The notes: generated by a model not told the origin, from the sequence alone. A DNA stretch of 22,202 nucleotides from Chlorokybus atmophyticus (GCA_009103225.1 RHPI01002069.1:1704917-1727118), one strand, 5' to 3'. Counted from the first letter of the stretch, positions 1 to 10,488 are shown. A program made the numbers and translations.

Positions 1-38
<38 letters not shown>
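1..38. repeat. (AT)n microsatellite
   Basis: Nineteen uninterrupted AT dinucleotides open the window. The tract may extend beyond the left edge. Nothing suggests a function. Confidence 0.95.
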
Positions 39-41
<3 letters not shown>

Positions 42-103
42 TTTATACTTAAGTTTGTATTGCTGATTTGATGAAGGCCATATTGTGGTTGGCAGGGACC
101 CTT

Positions 104-619
104 TCATAATTTGTGCAGTGTGCGGACCTTTTGCACAAAGATAGGAAACATCGACGACATAGACTGATGTGCTGTGCCATTCGTGACCTCAACAACATGC
201 CTGTGATGTAACGTATTAACACCCGGCTGGCCAACTCCTACAAAACTGTTGCAAGGGTAAAAACGCAGCTCGGGATAATGGTCGGGGAACTTCAAGGTGT
301 GCGAGGCTTTCGGTTGAACATTACCGGCAAAGCCTTTATAAACGCGGCTAGGGCTTGACTCAAGGTCGGACCGCACGAGTATATTTTATAAGAATTGGCC
401 AAACTTGAGTTCAAATATCGTATTGGAACTGTCAGCGCCCACACGGAGCTTGGTTTTGCAAACATGAGCAAAATAAGGCACCTCTACGCTAGTGCGAGCA
501 CAATGTGTGCGTGGGTTTGTGTGGTGGTGGTATGTGATGTGTGCTGCGTACTGCTTTCGAAGCTGTGCATTGTGCTTGCATGTGCGTGTTGCAGCCATCC
601 GAAAATCTTGCACTTGCAC
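104..619 (-). pseudogene. Decayed coding-like block, family unknown
   Basis: Read on the minus strand from 619 down to 104, one frame stays open for about 170 codons except for a single TAA at 388-386. The downstream half is the most protein-like: it contains runs such as HYPELRFYPCNSFVGVG, many RNY codons (purine first, pyrimidine third) and ordinary amino-acid composition. No start context, intron signal or known domain is visible, and I do not recognise a family. It lies in an AT-richer region with several similar minus-strand blocks (1134-1310, 2325-2603, 3012-3461, 3565-4050), so it may be part of one large decayed gene or integrated element. Long open stretches do occur by chance at this base composition, so the call is tentative. 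Confidence 0.3.
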
Positions 620-1133
620 ATTAAACTTAGGCTCAAACTTATAGCTAATCTATTGCAAGCACGCCAGATGACTTCAAAGTGTCAATAAGTACAACTCTTT
701 GAATTGGGTTGGAATGGTTGAAATTTGTGGATTTAAGTTTTAATCTGTATGTCTAATTAATGCATGTGTAAGATCTTCATATGTGACATACATGCATATG
801 TTGTTCAATATGTGTTTACAATATTGCAAGATGTGGTCTTGCAATATTCACTTTTTGCATATAATTATGTAACTTACGTAACTTTAATCATTTAATTAAA
901 ACTACCCCTTAAGGATTGTAATGTTTCTATCACAATGTGTACATGTATGTCCGCAGCCATTAAACTTATTGTCGTTCTGCTGATAATCATATGGGCTAGC
1001 ATGCAATTACAATATACAGCCTACATGGGTAACACACATTTGTATATCGTAAATTACGAGGTGTATAATGTATGTGCGTAACTTGTAATTTCGCGTTCGG
1101 TACAGTGTATATTGTGATAAAGTGCAAGGCACG
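620..1133. other. Intergenic AT-rich DNA, nothing recognised
   Basis: AT-rich sequence with scattered ATGTG/CATAT words and a TTAATTAAA-type patch near 890. No convincing reading frame, RNA gene or repeat array is visible. Confidence 0.5.
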
Positions 1134-1310
1134 TTATGTTTTTCTATGCTCAAAGACATAAAGCAATGGTATGAAACCGTCAACTACGCTCTCTATGTCG
1201 TTGGGCAATATTAAGTTGAGTGCATTTTTTATTTTATCTGACAATCCATCAAAAACCTCTCCGTTGCTATTATGTTGCTGTATATGGCGTGCAAGCGCCA
1301 GTTGAACACA
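1134..1310 (-). pseudogene. Short coding-like stretch, family unknown
   Basis: The minus strand is open for about 58 codons downstream of the GC/GT repeat and ends at a TAA at 1136-1134. The residues look like ordinary soluble protein, including NALNLILPNDIESVVDGF. This length is unremarkable by chance. It is noted only because it has the same strand and character as the neighbouring blocks. Confidence 0.15.
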
Positions 1311-1323
1311 CATACGTCCGCAA

Positions 1324-1376
1324 GCGCGCGCGCGCGCGCGTGTGTACACATGTGTGTGTGTGTGTGTGTGTGTACA
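1324..1376. repeat. (GC)n-(TG)n alternating purine/pyrimidine tract
   Basis: A GC dinucleotide run (about 1324-1340) passes through TGTACACA into a TG run (about 1350-1373). Uninterrupted alternation of purine and pyrimidine with a GC core is the classic composition of DNA able to adopt the left-handed Z form. It is in intergenic DNA here. Similar tracts recur inside introns later in the window. Confidence 0.9.
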
Positions 1377-2324
1377 CCATGTAGTATGCATTAATTGTGG
1401 CATGCATGAGAGTGTAATGCCTGCAATGCAAAACCACAACAGCACTTAGCACTTACGTTCACCACCGTGCATCCAACGCACGTAGGTATAATCACTACCT
1501 ACGCAACTTCACTACCAGCCCAATCCCATTTAACATGTAAGCATGCGCGCATCATACTTATATTATAGCCATGTGTGTGTTACTATCATAAAAAATCACT
1601 TGCTTCAAATGCACACAGCTAAAGAATATTGCTTGTCTTGCAGATAGTGGAAGCCATGCTAAGCAGCATGTTATAACGTTATACCATGGCGTTTCAAATT
1701 TTGAAGCATTGATTGGGTTACTTCTATTGATGGGTTATGATACGGACGTATGACGGTTATATCACATGATGTCATCGTCTCATACCAATGTGTACACGAA
1801 CGACGCTGCTACGGATGTTAACAAATTCCTGGAGCTGCAAGAAACCCTCACAGTCACTTTGCTTTAGATTATATCAAACCTGCACATATGTTGCTGAGTG
1901 ATGCAAGTAATGAAATATGATATATATAATATAAACCCGTGACTGCTTCCATATGTGTTGCGTTAACATGCGTTTATACCTCATGCAAGCGCTGATCATA
2001 ATGTGCCGCACAATTTGATAAGCACATTATGTGTTAAGTTTAAACCCAAATTCGCATTTTAACAATACAAGTTTTAAAGCACGTAAACCTAGAATAGAAG
2101 ACACGTTTTGTATGTCAAACGCAACACATGGTTTATAATCCATAAAACGATATGAAGTCTATAATAGCCTGGATCAAATTTGCTGCAATTAAATAGCCGA
2201 TAATCCTCTCATTGAATGCGCGATACGTTGTAAGTGGCGGCGACGTGTATTTGCGGTGTAAAGATATGGTGATTATTGGTCACGCAATACACCATGCATG
2301 CAAACAGGCGGCACCTTCCGTGTG
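1377..2324. other. Intergenic DNA, nothing recognised
   Basis: AT-rich non-coding sequence. Frames are broken by frequent stops on both strands. No tRNA cloverleaf, tandem array or transposon terminus was recognised. Confidence 0.5.
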
Positions 2325-2603
2325 TTATATGGCGGCAATGTGGTGTGTTTTATCACATTCAATCACAACAATCTCACCAATAGCTATCGAATCATGAGTC
2401 ATCGCAGCACAAGGAATTACTGGTGACCAATCTGGCACGGAATAGACAAAAAACGCCACTGTTACTTGCGGCGTTAAGAGGTGGCATGTGTCATGCATGG
2501 CCGTGAGGGGTCGATTAGAGCCCTTTGCCAATATTAAGATGCCGCGCATCGTAATGGCCTCGCTGTACGTACAAGCGCGGGTTTTCGCTAGCGACCTAAC
2601 CAA
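2325..2603 (-). pseudogene. Coding-like block, family unknown
   Basis: The minus strand is open for 92 codons, ending at a TAA at 2327-2325. Composition and codon pattern look like real protein, for example VAFFVYSVPDWSPVIPC and DSIAIGEIVVIECD, with balanced hydrophobic and charged residues. No complete domain, start context or splice signals can be shown. It shares strand and character with the other blocks in 100-4050. A chance open frame is the main alternative. Confidence 0.25.
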
Positions 2604-3011
2604 TTACGCCATTTTGTATACGGCTTCTCAACTTATAACTGTAGTGTATTTTTGTCACGAAGTGAGGGTGTTACACTAGGTCACACAGCAAAAGGCACTG
2701 ATGATTGAGGATTGAAAGTTGGATTTATGCTACAATCGTAACATTTAAAAAGACCCTCGCAAACAAAAATTTACATAAACATAAAAACATTGTTGCATAA
2801 ATGTCAATCATTTGATATGATCAAGCTGACCACATCAGATGCTATTGTGCAGAATATTTTAAACATAACAACATGTTCTAAACCAGCTTGTAATAGCTTT
2901 TTAAGGTATGTTGCATGAGCTTGCTTGATACATAAGCACATGTTTAAGTGCGGTGTTTGCAGTTTAGTCTACTTGTCAGCATGGATGCGTATGCGCTTGT
3001 TGTCATTCATG
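2604..3011. other. Intergenic AT-rich DNA, nothing recognised
   Basis: Strongly AT-rich, with many ACAT/CATA words. No reading frame worth reporting and no recognisable RNA or mobile element. Confidence 0.5.
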
Positions 3012-3461
3012 TCATACCTGCATTGATGCATATTCGTTGCCACTTTTGCGCACACAACCCATCATGGTACACACTGCACAATTACTAATGATGATCCGTT
3101 TAACATGCATGCAATGGCACAAACTTCTCACTGTGAGAAAAGGTTCCACAGCTCTTACATGAATGCCTTCAATGCACTTAAGCCTAGAGTAGCGTGTACC
3201 ATGCACAAGCAAGCGTTTGGTGGACTCGACAACCTCGGCCATGTGGCCTAAAATGAGGGAGCCCAAGCCTGCCTTGCCATTATAGTTGGAGACGAAAGAC
3301 ATCCAAATAAAAGCGGTCATGGCTTTCATGGCGCTTTCTTGCAAGCTGCTCATCAATGCACACTGCTAGCAGCTCATATCTTTGGAGCTTCAGTATTGAT
3401 CAGTACTCATGACATCTTTAACACCATAGTTGAGTGGATAATTGCGTAAAAGAGCAGACAT
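3012..3461 (-). pseudogene. Decayed coding-like block with two in-frame stops
   Basis: Read on the minus strand from an ATG at 3461, one frame runs about 150 codons to a TGA at 3014-3012. It is interrupted only by TGA at 3392-3390 and TAG at 3368-3366. The last 115 codons are open and include runs such as AFIWMSFVSNYNGKAGLGSL and HMAEVVESTKRLLVHG, with a coding-like third-position bias towards pyrimidines. I recognise no domain. Two nonsense codons and the lack of intron signals point to a pseudogene rather than an active gene. Chance remains possible. Confidence 0.28.
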
Positions 3462-3564
3462 GTATTTACGTTTATCTAGCTACAATTCGCGTTAAGGTAA
3501 ATTTGCTAGCCGCTAACATTTCCGACGGTTGCTATGATTTGCCGCATTAACCTCCGGCTTGCAA

Positions 3565-4050
3565 GGTTTATAACTTATCATAATGATACATACGCAAGGC
3601 CGTGTTTTGTGCCACAGAATATGCCGCATGTCTTGTGGCACAAACAACGTCTAGTAGATTGAACACGAGTAACATCAAGGCATGGTCGTATTCATGGATG
3701 TGCATACATGGTAGTGCACATGCCAAGGCAACTCAACTCACAAGTTTTGTACCACCGCAACTTTGTGCCCAGTATGTCAGCGCCATTAACAGAGGCTACC
3801 GCCGCCATTGCTGCTTAAATATTGCCTCTTTGCATAATGGCACCCACGGCAAGTGCGCCCTTGCAGCGCCCCTACGGGGTTAGGCTCATTGTAATCACAC
3901 AACCGCTGCAGTCTGTAGCTCTTGTAAGTACGTTAACATTGTCGGTATTAAACACTCGCAACATTGGTGTGATAGATGTTTTGCTGACGCACGGTCCGGG
4001 GTGACAACCAAAATGTCACAGCCTTCAGCACTTAGCAGGTTGTCATTTAA
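3565..4050 (-). pseudogene. Frame-broken coding-like block, family unknown
   Basis: On the minus strand, protein-like sequence alternates between two frames. One frame is open from 4050 to about 3901 (includes CDILVVTPDRASAKHLS). The second, about 4003 to 3690, has three stops but includes AAMAAVASVNGADILGTKL. The first frame resumes at about 3730 and runs to a TAA near 3565 (includes YDHALMLLVFNLLDVVC). That pattern is what a gene with frameshifts and nonsense mutations would leave. The plus strand of the same interval is also fairly open, which weakens the case. No family was recognised. Confidence 0.22.
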
Positions 4051-4628
4051 TCATATGAGCCCTGACATAGTCAACACATATGACACATATGTACATGCAC
4101 ACAGTGTAATACTCACTATTGTACATATGATAACAACTTTTGCGCAAAGTTTAGATATGATATGTGTCATGATTAGCACACTTTCACGCCGTAAGCGACC
4201 TTTAGCAGTTTTTCAAGTGTTCGACATCAAGGATATGCAGTCCGTTGCGTAAATAGAAGAGGTTTGCAAACCAGTTGCTTCATAACCATGCATGTTATAA
4301 ATAAGCTTATAAATTATGTAACAAGCAATTATAGCAGCAAGGTGATATCGCAACCACTTGAGGTGGTGACTCGCATTGATTTCTTAATCGACCCCTCATG
4401 CATAATATGATTCAACCATTATGGTGTGAACCGTTACAGCGGCATGCATATGGTCATATTACGAATGCAAACGGTGATAACGAATAAAGGCTTGATAACA
4501 TTAAGGCTCTGTAATCACTTCATCGATCAGCCATGTATGGTTGTGATTGGGGGTCACATGCAGAGGGCGTATTCACTGTCATATTACAGTATATGATGAT
4601 AACGGCAATAACAAACGTGGGTTTAGAC

Positions 4629-4634
4629 CACGTG
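4629..4634. promoter_or_regulatory. G-box core (CACGTG)
   Basis: A palindromic CACGTG lies in CCACGTGTCACC, about 540 bp upstream of the UROD start. In plants this core binds bZIP and bHLH regulators and is common near light-responsive tetrapyrrole genes. Its role here is inferred from the motif only. Confidence 0.25.
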
Positions 4635-5005
4635 TCACCGGCGCTCTGCAGCATGATAAGCTAATTCTCCTCACTCTATGTCTAATGTCATTCATATGAG
4701 TATGGTTTGCATTTGACGATTTATATGTTGCAATGCACAATGGACATCATGTTGTTGAATTATTAACAATTTGAGTTAATCACGCCATAAACTATGGATT
4801 CGAGCGAGTCAAGACGGAACTATAAGGGCGGAACAAGTAACCGAAGTCGGAAATTGTATGCACTGTATTGCAGTAATCAATGGTGTTGACTTTACAAGGT
4901 ACAAAGGGTACAATCATAGCAACTTTGAGACACAATATCAGCTTGGTTCTCAAACAACACACCGCTTCATGACGAGACTTTCGCTTTGTGCAATGCAGCG
5001 TTCTC

Positions 5006-5010
5006 ATTGG
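5006..5010 (-). promoter_or_regulatory. Inverted CCAAT box
   Basis: ATTGG (CCAAT on the minus strand) lies about 170 bp upstream of the UROD ATG, where the sequence turns GC-rich. This is a plausible NF-Y site by position. Five bases alone are weak evidence. Confidence 0.2.
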
Positions 5011-5176
5011 CCGACGGCCGCCACTGCCACAAAACGCACGTTAGGCCTATCCACTCTCGCCTGGCAACCAGGAGCAAGACAAGGACAAGAACAGGGACGT
5101 GGGCGGCGAGGGCGGCGAGGAGCAGGTGGTGGAGGGGAAGGAGTCTAAGGTTGAACGTGCAAAACGACAACCTGCA

Positions 5177-8100
5177 ATGGTGAGCACCCTGACCGCGAAG
5201 GCGGTGGCGGCGACGGAGCTCCTGTCGTCGTCCGCGCCGTTGGCTCCCCGGCGGCGGCGCAGCAGCAGGCATCTAGCAGCAGCAGCGCCTCACAGAAAGC
5301 ATGCCGCCACCGCCACCGCCACTGCCACCGCCTCCGCCAGCACCGACCCCCTGCTGCTGCGAGTAGCACGCGGCGAAGGTGAACGGCGGCATGCTGCATT
5401 ACCAATCTTGTGTAGAGTGAACAGCGACAGGCTTTGTGACGTGTCGCAGAAGTTGATTGACTTCAGTTCAACACATATGCACGCACTTTGTGCAAGTGCA
5501 ATTGCGTGAAAGGTGGTTGTTGTTTGCAAGGCCACGAAAGCTTTGTTGTTGTGTGAGTTTTTACGGCAGTTTGTGGTGGGTTGTCATCAGTGAGGTGGTA
5601 ATGTCAAGGTCAAGTCATGCTACTGACATAACAGAACTGTAGGCCTGGCTGTCAGCTGTCTTGGCAATGTGGTTCAGGTTCAGTAAAGCTGCGCCTGTGT
5701 TTCTGTTGGCTTACGGGTTTGGTATTGTTGTATTCAATCGCAGAGGCGGAGCGGACGCCTGTTTGGTTGATGCGACAAGCAGGACGCTACATGGCAGCCT
5801 TCCGCGAGTACGTACCAAACACAAATGCCATCTTTATGCTAGTCGGCTCGAAAAAATCAATGCACAAATGAAAGGAAGAAAGAGCGATCCAATCAACGTA
5901 TGAACGAGACTGAGTCCAGGACAATGATTGAATAAAACAACAGCTGATCAAGCAGAACGAGCGATGCCTCTTCGAGCATATGCATGCATGATGAAGCGAA
6001 GGATGAGTGTACATGTAAAGGAAAGAAATGTTGCGTTGTAAAAGAAAGTGTTGCGTTGACTGTTGACAAAAGGGAGGAAAAAAGCACTTACTGACTTACC
6101 AACTCACTGGAGAAGCAAACGATGGCCTGCCTGCCTGTTTTCACTGATAGAAGAAGCAAGCAAGGAAGAAAGAAAGAAAGCATGCATTATTTTCCAATGA
6201 AAGAAAGGAACCAATGAAGTATGTTATCATGCAGGTTTTCCGACAAGATCCCTTTCCGCCAGCGTTCCGAGACGCCCTCCATCGCGATTGAGCTGTCTCT
6301 CCAGCCGTACCATTCCTTCGACACGGACGGCGTCATCATGTTCTCCGACATTCTCACGCCGCTGCCCGCCCTCGGGATCGAGTTCGATATGGTCAAGTAC
6401 AAGGGACCTGTCATCGCGGAACCGGTGAACACGATGGAGGGAGTGAGGAGACTAAGGTCAGATATGCATTGGGTTGTACATGGTGTGTGTGTGGATGTAT
6501 AGTCACAGTTTGTGTGCTACGCTAATAATTCGATCAACCAAGCACATACGCAGGCAACAACATACGCGCTCCCCAGTGGCACGTGTGCACACGCATGCAC
6601 ACGCATGCACACGCACAGATGTGCTTCTGCCTGTGATTGCACACATGACACATACGTTCAGTCATTCATGACCAGGTGTGAATTATGTGGCCACACTAAC
6701 AAGCAAGCAAATTACTACACATGCATGCACGCACGTATGTAAGCACTTGTACATGTGCACAGGCACACGTGTGCGCGCAAGCATGCTCCCACGCCTGCTC
6801 GCTTACTTACGCACGCTCGACTGTCCCTCGCTTTCACACAATCGCATATATGCATGCTTGCGAGCGCACCAATCCGGTCTACAGACTGAGACTACCTGCA
6901 TTAGACTAAAAGCCTGTGCTGGCAGGAAGATGGACGATCCCGCTCGTCAACTTCCCTTCATTAGCGAGATTCTGCAGGTGGGTTCATTGGGATGTTGGTA
7001 CATCTTCTGTCATGTTGCCACTCACTGGCCATCACACGCACAGCGTGCACACACTCTGATACAAACACATCGTACGTACACAATATATGTGGCGCACTGC
7101 AACACATTGCACGCGTGGTCACCCACTGCAAGCCCGCAAGTTTACCGCGAGTTTTTACCCAACAGGCGTTGCGTGCAGAAGTGGACGGGAAGGCGACGCT
7201 GCTCGGCTTCATCGGGACGCCGTGGACGCTCGCAGCGTACGCCATGGAGGGACGTGCTGAGAAGAACTGCAGCAGCACTAAGAAGATCATGATGCACAGT
7301 GAGTACGAGAAGAAGAGAGTTGTTTCATGTGGATGAGATTGTGATAAACACTAGAGTTGATGTGTTGAACGTTGAATTGTCATGTTGTCTGCAGGTCCGG
7401 AGATTCTGCACCAGTTGTTGTTGCATCTGACTGAAGCACTCATCACGTACGCTTGCTACCAGATTGAGAGTGGCGCTCAGGTACATGTGGCTTCACGCTG
7501 AGTCATGTGGCGACGTTACCAAATAGTGGTCAAGTAGACCCCATACACCAACCCGCGGATGAAACTATGTGGTGTGTGTTGGCGTGCACAGTGACTTACC
7601 TTACAACACCATCTCCCTTTCTTCACCTTCAGGTTGTTCAGTTGTTTGACTCGTGGGCGCACCACCTCTCTCCAGCTCAGTTTGCTGAGTTCAGTCTGCC
7701 ATACGCGGAGCGAGTGATCCAAGGTGTGCGCGCGCGACACCCGGACACGCCGCTCATCTTCCACGCCAACGGGGGATGTGGCAAAATGGAGCAAATCAAG
7801 CTGTGCTCCGCTGACGTGGTGGGTATTGACTGGAACACGGATATAGCGGAGGCAAGGGACGTCCTGGGCCGCCATCGTGCTGTCCAGGTGAGGATGCATT
7901 ACTGTGATTCTGTGCAGGTGTAGCACACACGTATGCGCGCACGCATGCACGCGTGCGCACGGGCACACACACGTACGCGCAGTAGGCGCATGTGCACGCA
8001 AGCATGGGCACACCTGAACGCAGGAGTGCTCATGCGCGCGCATGCACGTTGAACACATGCGCATGCACGCGCATGTGTTCAACGTTGGTGTGAGCTTGTG

Positions 8101-8549
8101 TGCCTTTGTAAGTGTACGCACTCACACCTGCATACATTTTTGCCCGTGCTTGTGTGCGTGTGAGTGTGGGTGTGGGTGCATGCCCGTGTCGTTGCATGTC
8201 AACGCACCCACCACACCGTGCGTGCAGCTGTGCATGCATGCGCGTGGATTGGTCTGCCTGTGTGTCTGTTGCCTGTGTCTGTCCTTGCTGCGCTGCAGTT
8301 GTTTAATATTGGGCATCGTGTGTGCAGGGCAATGTGGACCCAATGGTGCTGTTCGCCCCCGAGCACAAGATACGCGAGGAGGTGGCCAAATGCTTAGCAG
8401 CGGCGGGACCCACCGGCCACATCCTCAACGTGGGACACGGCGTGATGCAGGGCACGCCCGAGGAGTCGGTAGCGCTCTTCTGCCAAATTGCGAGGGAGAG
8501 CGGCAAGCAGCGCGCGGAACAGACTCCAGCACCCGCTTTAGCATCATAG
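5177..8549 (+). CDS. UROD: Uroporphyrinogen decarboxylase, plastid-type
   Basis: This enzyme removes four acetate carboxyls from uroporphyrinogen III to give coproporphyrinogen III, a step shared by haem and chlorophyll synthesis. Exons: 5177-5378, 5744-5807, 6235-6456, 6926-6977, 7166-7298, 7395-7480, 7633-7887, 8328-8549. All introns are GT-AG and phase is kept throughout, giving 411 aa. Residues 1 to about 55 are rich in Ala, Ser, Thr and Arg with almost no acidic residues, as in a chloroplast transit peptide; TDPLLLR then opens the enzyme. Visible family motifs are [12 protein letters not shown] (about 73-84), the catalytic Asp in MFSDILTPL (D127), Tyr in GTPWTLAAY (Y205), Ser in LFDSW (S260) and His in NVGHG (H375). 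The start was chosen because an upstream in-frame ATG at 5099 would add an acidic leader unlike a transit peptide. It converges on TBCA. Exact start and targeting are inferred. Confidence 0.95.
6588..6616 (+). repeat. Tandem decamer (ACGCATGCAC) in UROD intron 3
   Basis: Two perfect copies of ACGCATGCAC (6591-6600, 6601-6610) are flanked by partial copies in the third UROD intron (6457-6925). The unit alternates purine and pyrimidine and resembles the CA/TG/CG tracts in other introns of this window. Confidence 0.8.
7919..8300. repeat. CA-rich to GT-rich inverted tract in UROD intron 7
   Basis: The long last intron of UROD (7888-8327) is CA/CG-rich in its first half and switches to GT-rich in its second half. 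The switch is exactly at a perfect hairpin (8046-8085). The two halves are broadly complementary, so the transcript could fold into a long imperfect stem spanning most of the intron. Confidence 0.65.
8046..8085. repeat. Perfect 17-bp inverted repeat with 6-nt loop
   Basis: The left arm at 8046-8062 (ACGTTGAACACATGCGC) is the exact reverse complement of 8069-8085, with ATGCAC as the loop. It sits at the centre of the CA-to-GT switch in UROD intron 7. Confidence 0.95.
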
Positions 8550-8765
8550 CAACATGTGGGAATGCATAAAGAAGCAAGCGTGCTGCGCAACCCCACGCAC
8601 ATCCGTGCACTCTTTTGATGCTAATGCAACCAGGCGTTGCAATTGATTGCGAGTATATATCTATAGTGCGTACAATTCATCGGCAGGTTAAGTTCTCATG
8701 TTGGCTTGAGAATGTGTGTGCGTGCGCAGATTGCAACTTCATACAACTACTTGGTGCACTATGGT

Positions 8766-8791
8766 TCCTTTGCATACATCCTTTGCATACA
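8766..8791 (+). repeat. Tandem 13-mer, two copies
   Basis: TCCTTTGCATACA occurs twice in perfect tandem (8766-8778 and 8779-8791) in the presumed UROD 3' UTR, about 60 bp before TGTAA. Confidence 0.9.
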
Positions 8792-8847
8792 AGTACATCA
8801 CATCGTGCATATATGCATGCAGCTATCGCACACTGATTGACTGGCAG

Positions 8848-8852
8848 TGTAA
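8848..8852 (+). terminator. TGTAA polyadenylation-type signal (UROD)
   Basis: TGTAA, the green-algal counterpart of AATAAA, lies about 300 nt after the UROD stop. The assignment rests on motif and position alone. Confidence 0.3.
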
Positions 8853-9246
8853 ATAGCACTCAACAATCGCAACAATGTTCAAAGAGTACTTGGTTGCTTC
8901 ATATTCACAGGGAGTTTCATGACCTACCAATCTGGTCAACATGTCGTAGTCTGCCATAAACGACAAAGAAACTGTGCTGCAGCAGCACATGGCGCAGGAA
9001 GCCAGACAAGTGTCGCACCTCGCATGCGCCTCAGGCTGTGCCCTCGCCAAGAGTGCATACACTTGCATGCACAAGTGTGTGCATCATCAAGTGCGCATGG
9101 CTGCAACAATGGTGACCGCTTTACCGTGCATCCATATATGCGAAATGCTACTTGTGGCAGGTTGTCAGTGCATGGTGAATGGGTTGCAGCACGAGCCGGC
9201 TCCTTCCAACAATGTATGAGATGATCTCTGCCATGGTTGCACAGCT

Positions 9247-10467
9247 TCATTGAACTGCATTCGCATGCTCTTCAAGCAGCTTCTGCGCCGACTTGACTTC
9301 TTCACTCTCAGCACCACTCTCGTGCTTGAGCGCCCCAGCCTGCCAAACCGACAAAACAAGCAGCTCAGTGCTGTGATTACTTCGTCACCAAACCTGCACA
9401 GATCAATCTTGAGCTGTACCGTTTCCCAGTACCATTCAGAAAGTCATATTTTGTTATTGCGGCTGCTGCCAACTCCTATTCATCGGTATTGTCTTTGTAT
9501 ATTGTGGATGATGTATGCAAACTGCGCGTTGCGCGCTCTTTGCATACATGCATCAGGATGCAAGCTAGTTGTAGCACATCAGGCCTTAGATGGGTGCACT
9601 CACCACAGCTGTTTGCAGGTCTCTGTAAGCAGCTTCAAGCCGGCGCTTGGAGTCCGGCACCATCATCGCCGATTCTGCGAGCACATTCTCCTGCCATGCA
9701 CACCAACAGTCAGCACACACGTGTAGAGGGTGACTCAAATCACGGGTGTAAGTAGCAACAAGACTGGTACATTGCGCACACAGGTGCCATTGTTACATAT
9801 GTTACTCCACGGCATACTGAAAAGCAACAACACAAACACTAAGTTTCGCACAAATGTCTCAATGAGTTCGATGAGTTGACAACATGTATTAAAGGTGCGT
9901 TAGAGTATCCAATGCGCGAGGTCTTGCACATCGGTTGGATGTGCGAGGTTTTGCACGCGTGTGCAGCACGCGCGCAGCGAACTCTGTTGCACATAACAAG
10001 GTGCCTGGCGTCTAACAGTAACTCCACTCCCATAGTCACAAGCGTTGCCCAATTGACTTTGCCTTGCCGAGGATGAGTAACGCATGATTGTACAAGTAGC
10101 CGATGCTGCGTGCGGCAGAGAGCGATATGAAGAAGTCTACGACAGTACTGTGCTTTGTTGGAAACTAAAAATACGCGCAAGTTCAATGCAGCATGCGTGT
10201 CGCAAACATAGCCTGACAGGCATTCTTACAGCTGCTTTGGGCCGGCTGCTAGCCCCTAACCAACGGCAGACTCTTGTCGCCTCAACCGAACCACTGCCCC
10301 ACCTGCTGCTTGATGTCGTGGGGTTCAGCGCCCTGTGCCTTGAGCTTCTCTGTCTTCGCCTGCTCAGCAACGTGCTCCTTTTCGTACGACGCCAACTCCT
10401 TGGCCACCCTCGCCAGCGACCCCGCCTTGATCTTCACCGCCCGCACCGCCGCCGCCGCATCCGCCAT
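9247..10467 (-). CDS. TBCA: Tubulin-binding cofactor A
   Basis: TBCA is a cytosolic chaperone that captures beta-tubulin released by the chaperonin and hands it into the cofactor pathway for alpha/beta dimer assembly. Exons on the minus strand: 10467-10303, 9690-9604, 9339-9247. Introns are GT-AG and all phase 0, and the product is 114 aa against about 108 in human. Residues 10-55 contain VKIKAGSLARVAKELASYEK and end in the conserved DIK segment. Exon 2 carries the family's most conserved stretch, MMVPDSKRRLEAAYRDLQ (about 64-81). Exon 3 supplies a charged C-terminal helix. The whole protein reads as the expected helical bundle. The first Met was taken at 10467, directly before the family N-terminus; an in-frame ATG farther upstream (10551) would add 28 residues not seen in the family. 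It diverges from SPT16 and converges with UROD. A tubulin cofactor fits a flagellated cell. Confidence 0.94.
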
Positions 10468-10488
10468 CGCCAAGCTAACCACCGAAAT

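Larger units (their letters stand above)
4051..5176. other. Desert edge and presumed UROD promoter/5' UTR
   Basis: Base composition changes across this interval, from AT-rich DNA below about 4800 to GC-rich DNA (GGCGG/GAGG words) from about 5000. That is consistent with a promoter and 5' UTR for UROD. No TATA box at a convincing distance or Inr is evident. A G-box and an inverted CCAAT word are listed separately. Confidence 0.45.
8550..9246. other. Convergent 3' region between UROD and TBCA
   Basis: About 700 bp between two stop codons facing each other; it should hold both 3' UTRs. A TGTAA lies at 8848-8852 on the UROD strand. A tandem 13-mer is listed separately. An 80-codon open stretch at 8974-9219 shows no recognisable protein and is taken as chance. 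Confidence 0.6.

Noticed and set aside
3603-4252. Long, nearly open plus-strand readings over 3603-4004 and 4001-4252
   Set aside because: They overlap the more coding-like minus-strand block, contain stops or no recognisable motif, and lack splice or start context. They were taken as antisense shadow or chance.
5145-5405. Minus-strand open frame opposite UROD exon 1
   Set aside because: Mirror of the GC-rich transit-peptide exon; repetitive Arg/Trp composition and no independent support.
6678-7292. 204-codon plus-strand open frame across UROD introns 3-4 and exons 4-5
   Set aside because: It is in the wrong frame for the clear UROD exons and is mostly CA-repeat translation.
7516-8121. 201-codon minus-strand open frame opposite UROD exon 7 and intron 7
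   Set aside because: Composed of Cys/His/Thr/Arg-rich repeat translation and antisense of a conserved exon.
8974-9219. 82-codon plus-strand open stretch in the UROD/TBCA 3' gap
   Set aside because: Cys/His/Met-rich composition without domain or start context, in the region that must hold the TBCA 3' UTR.
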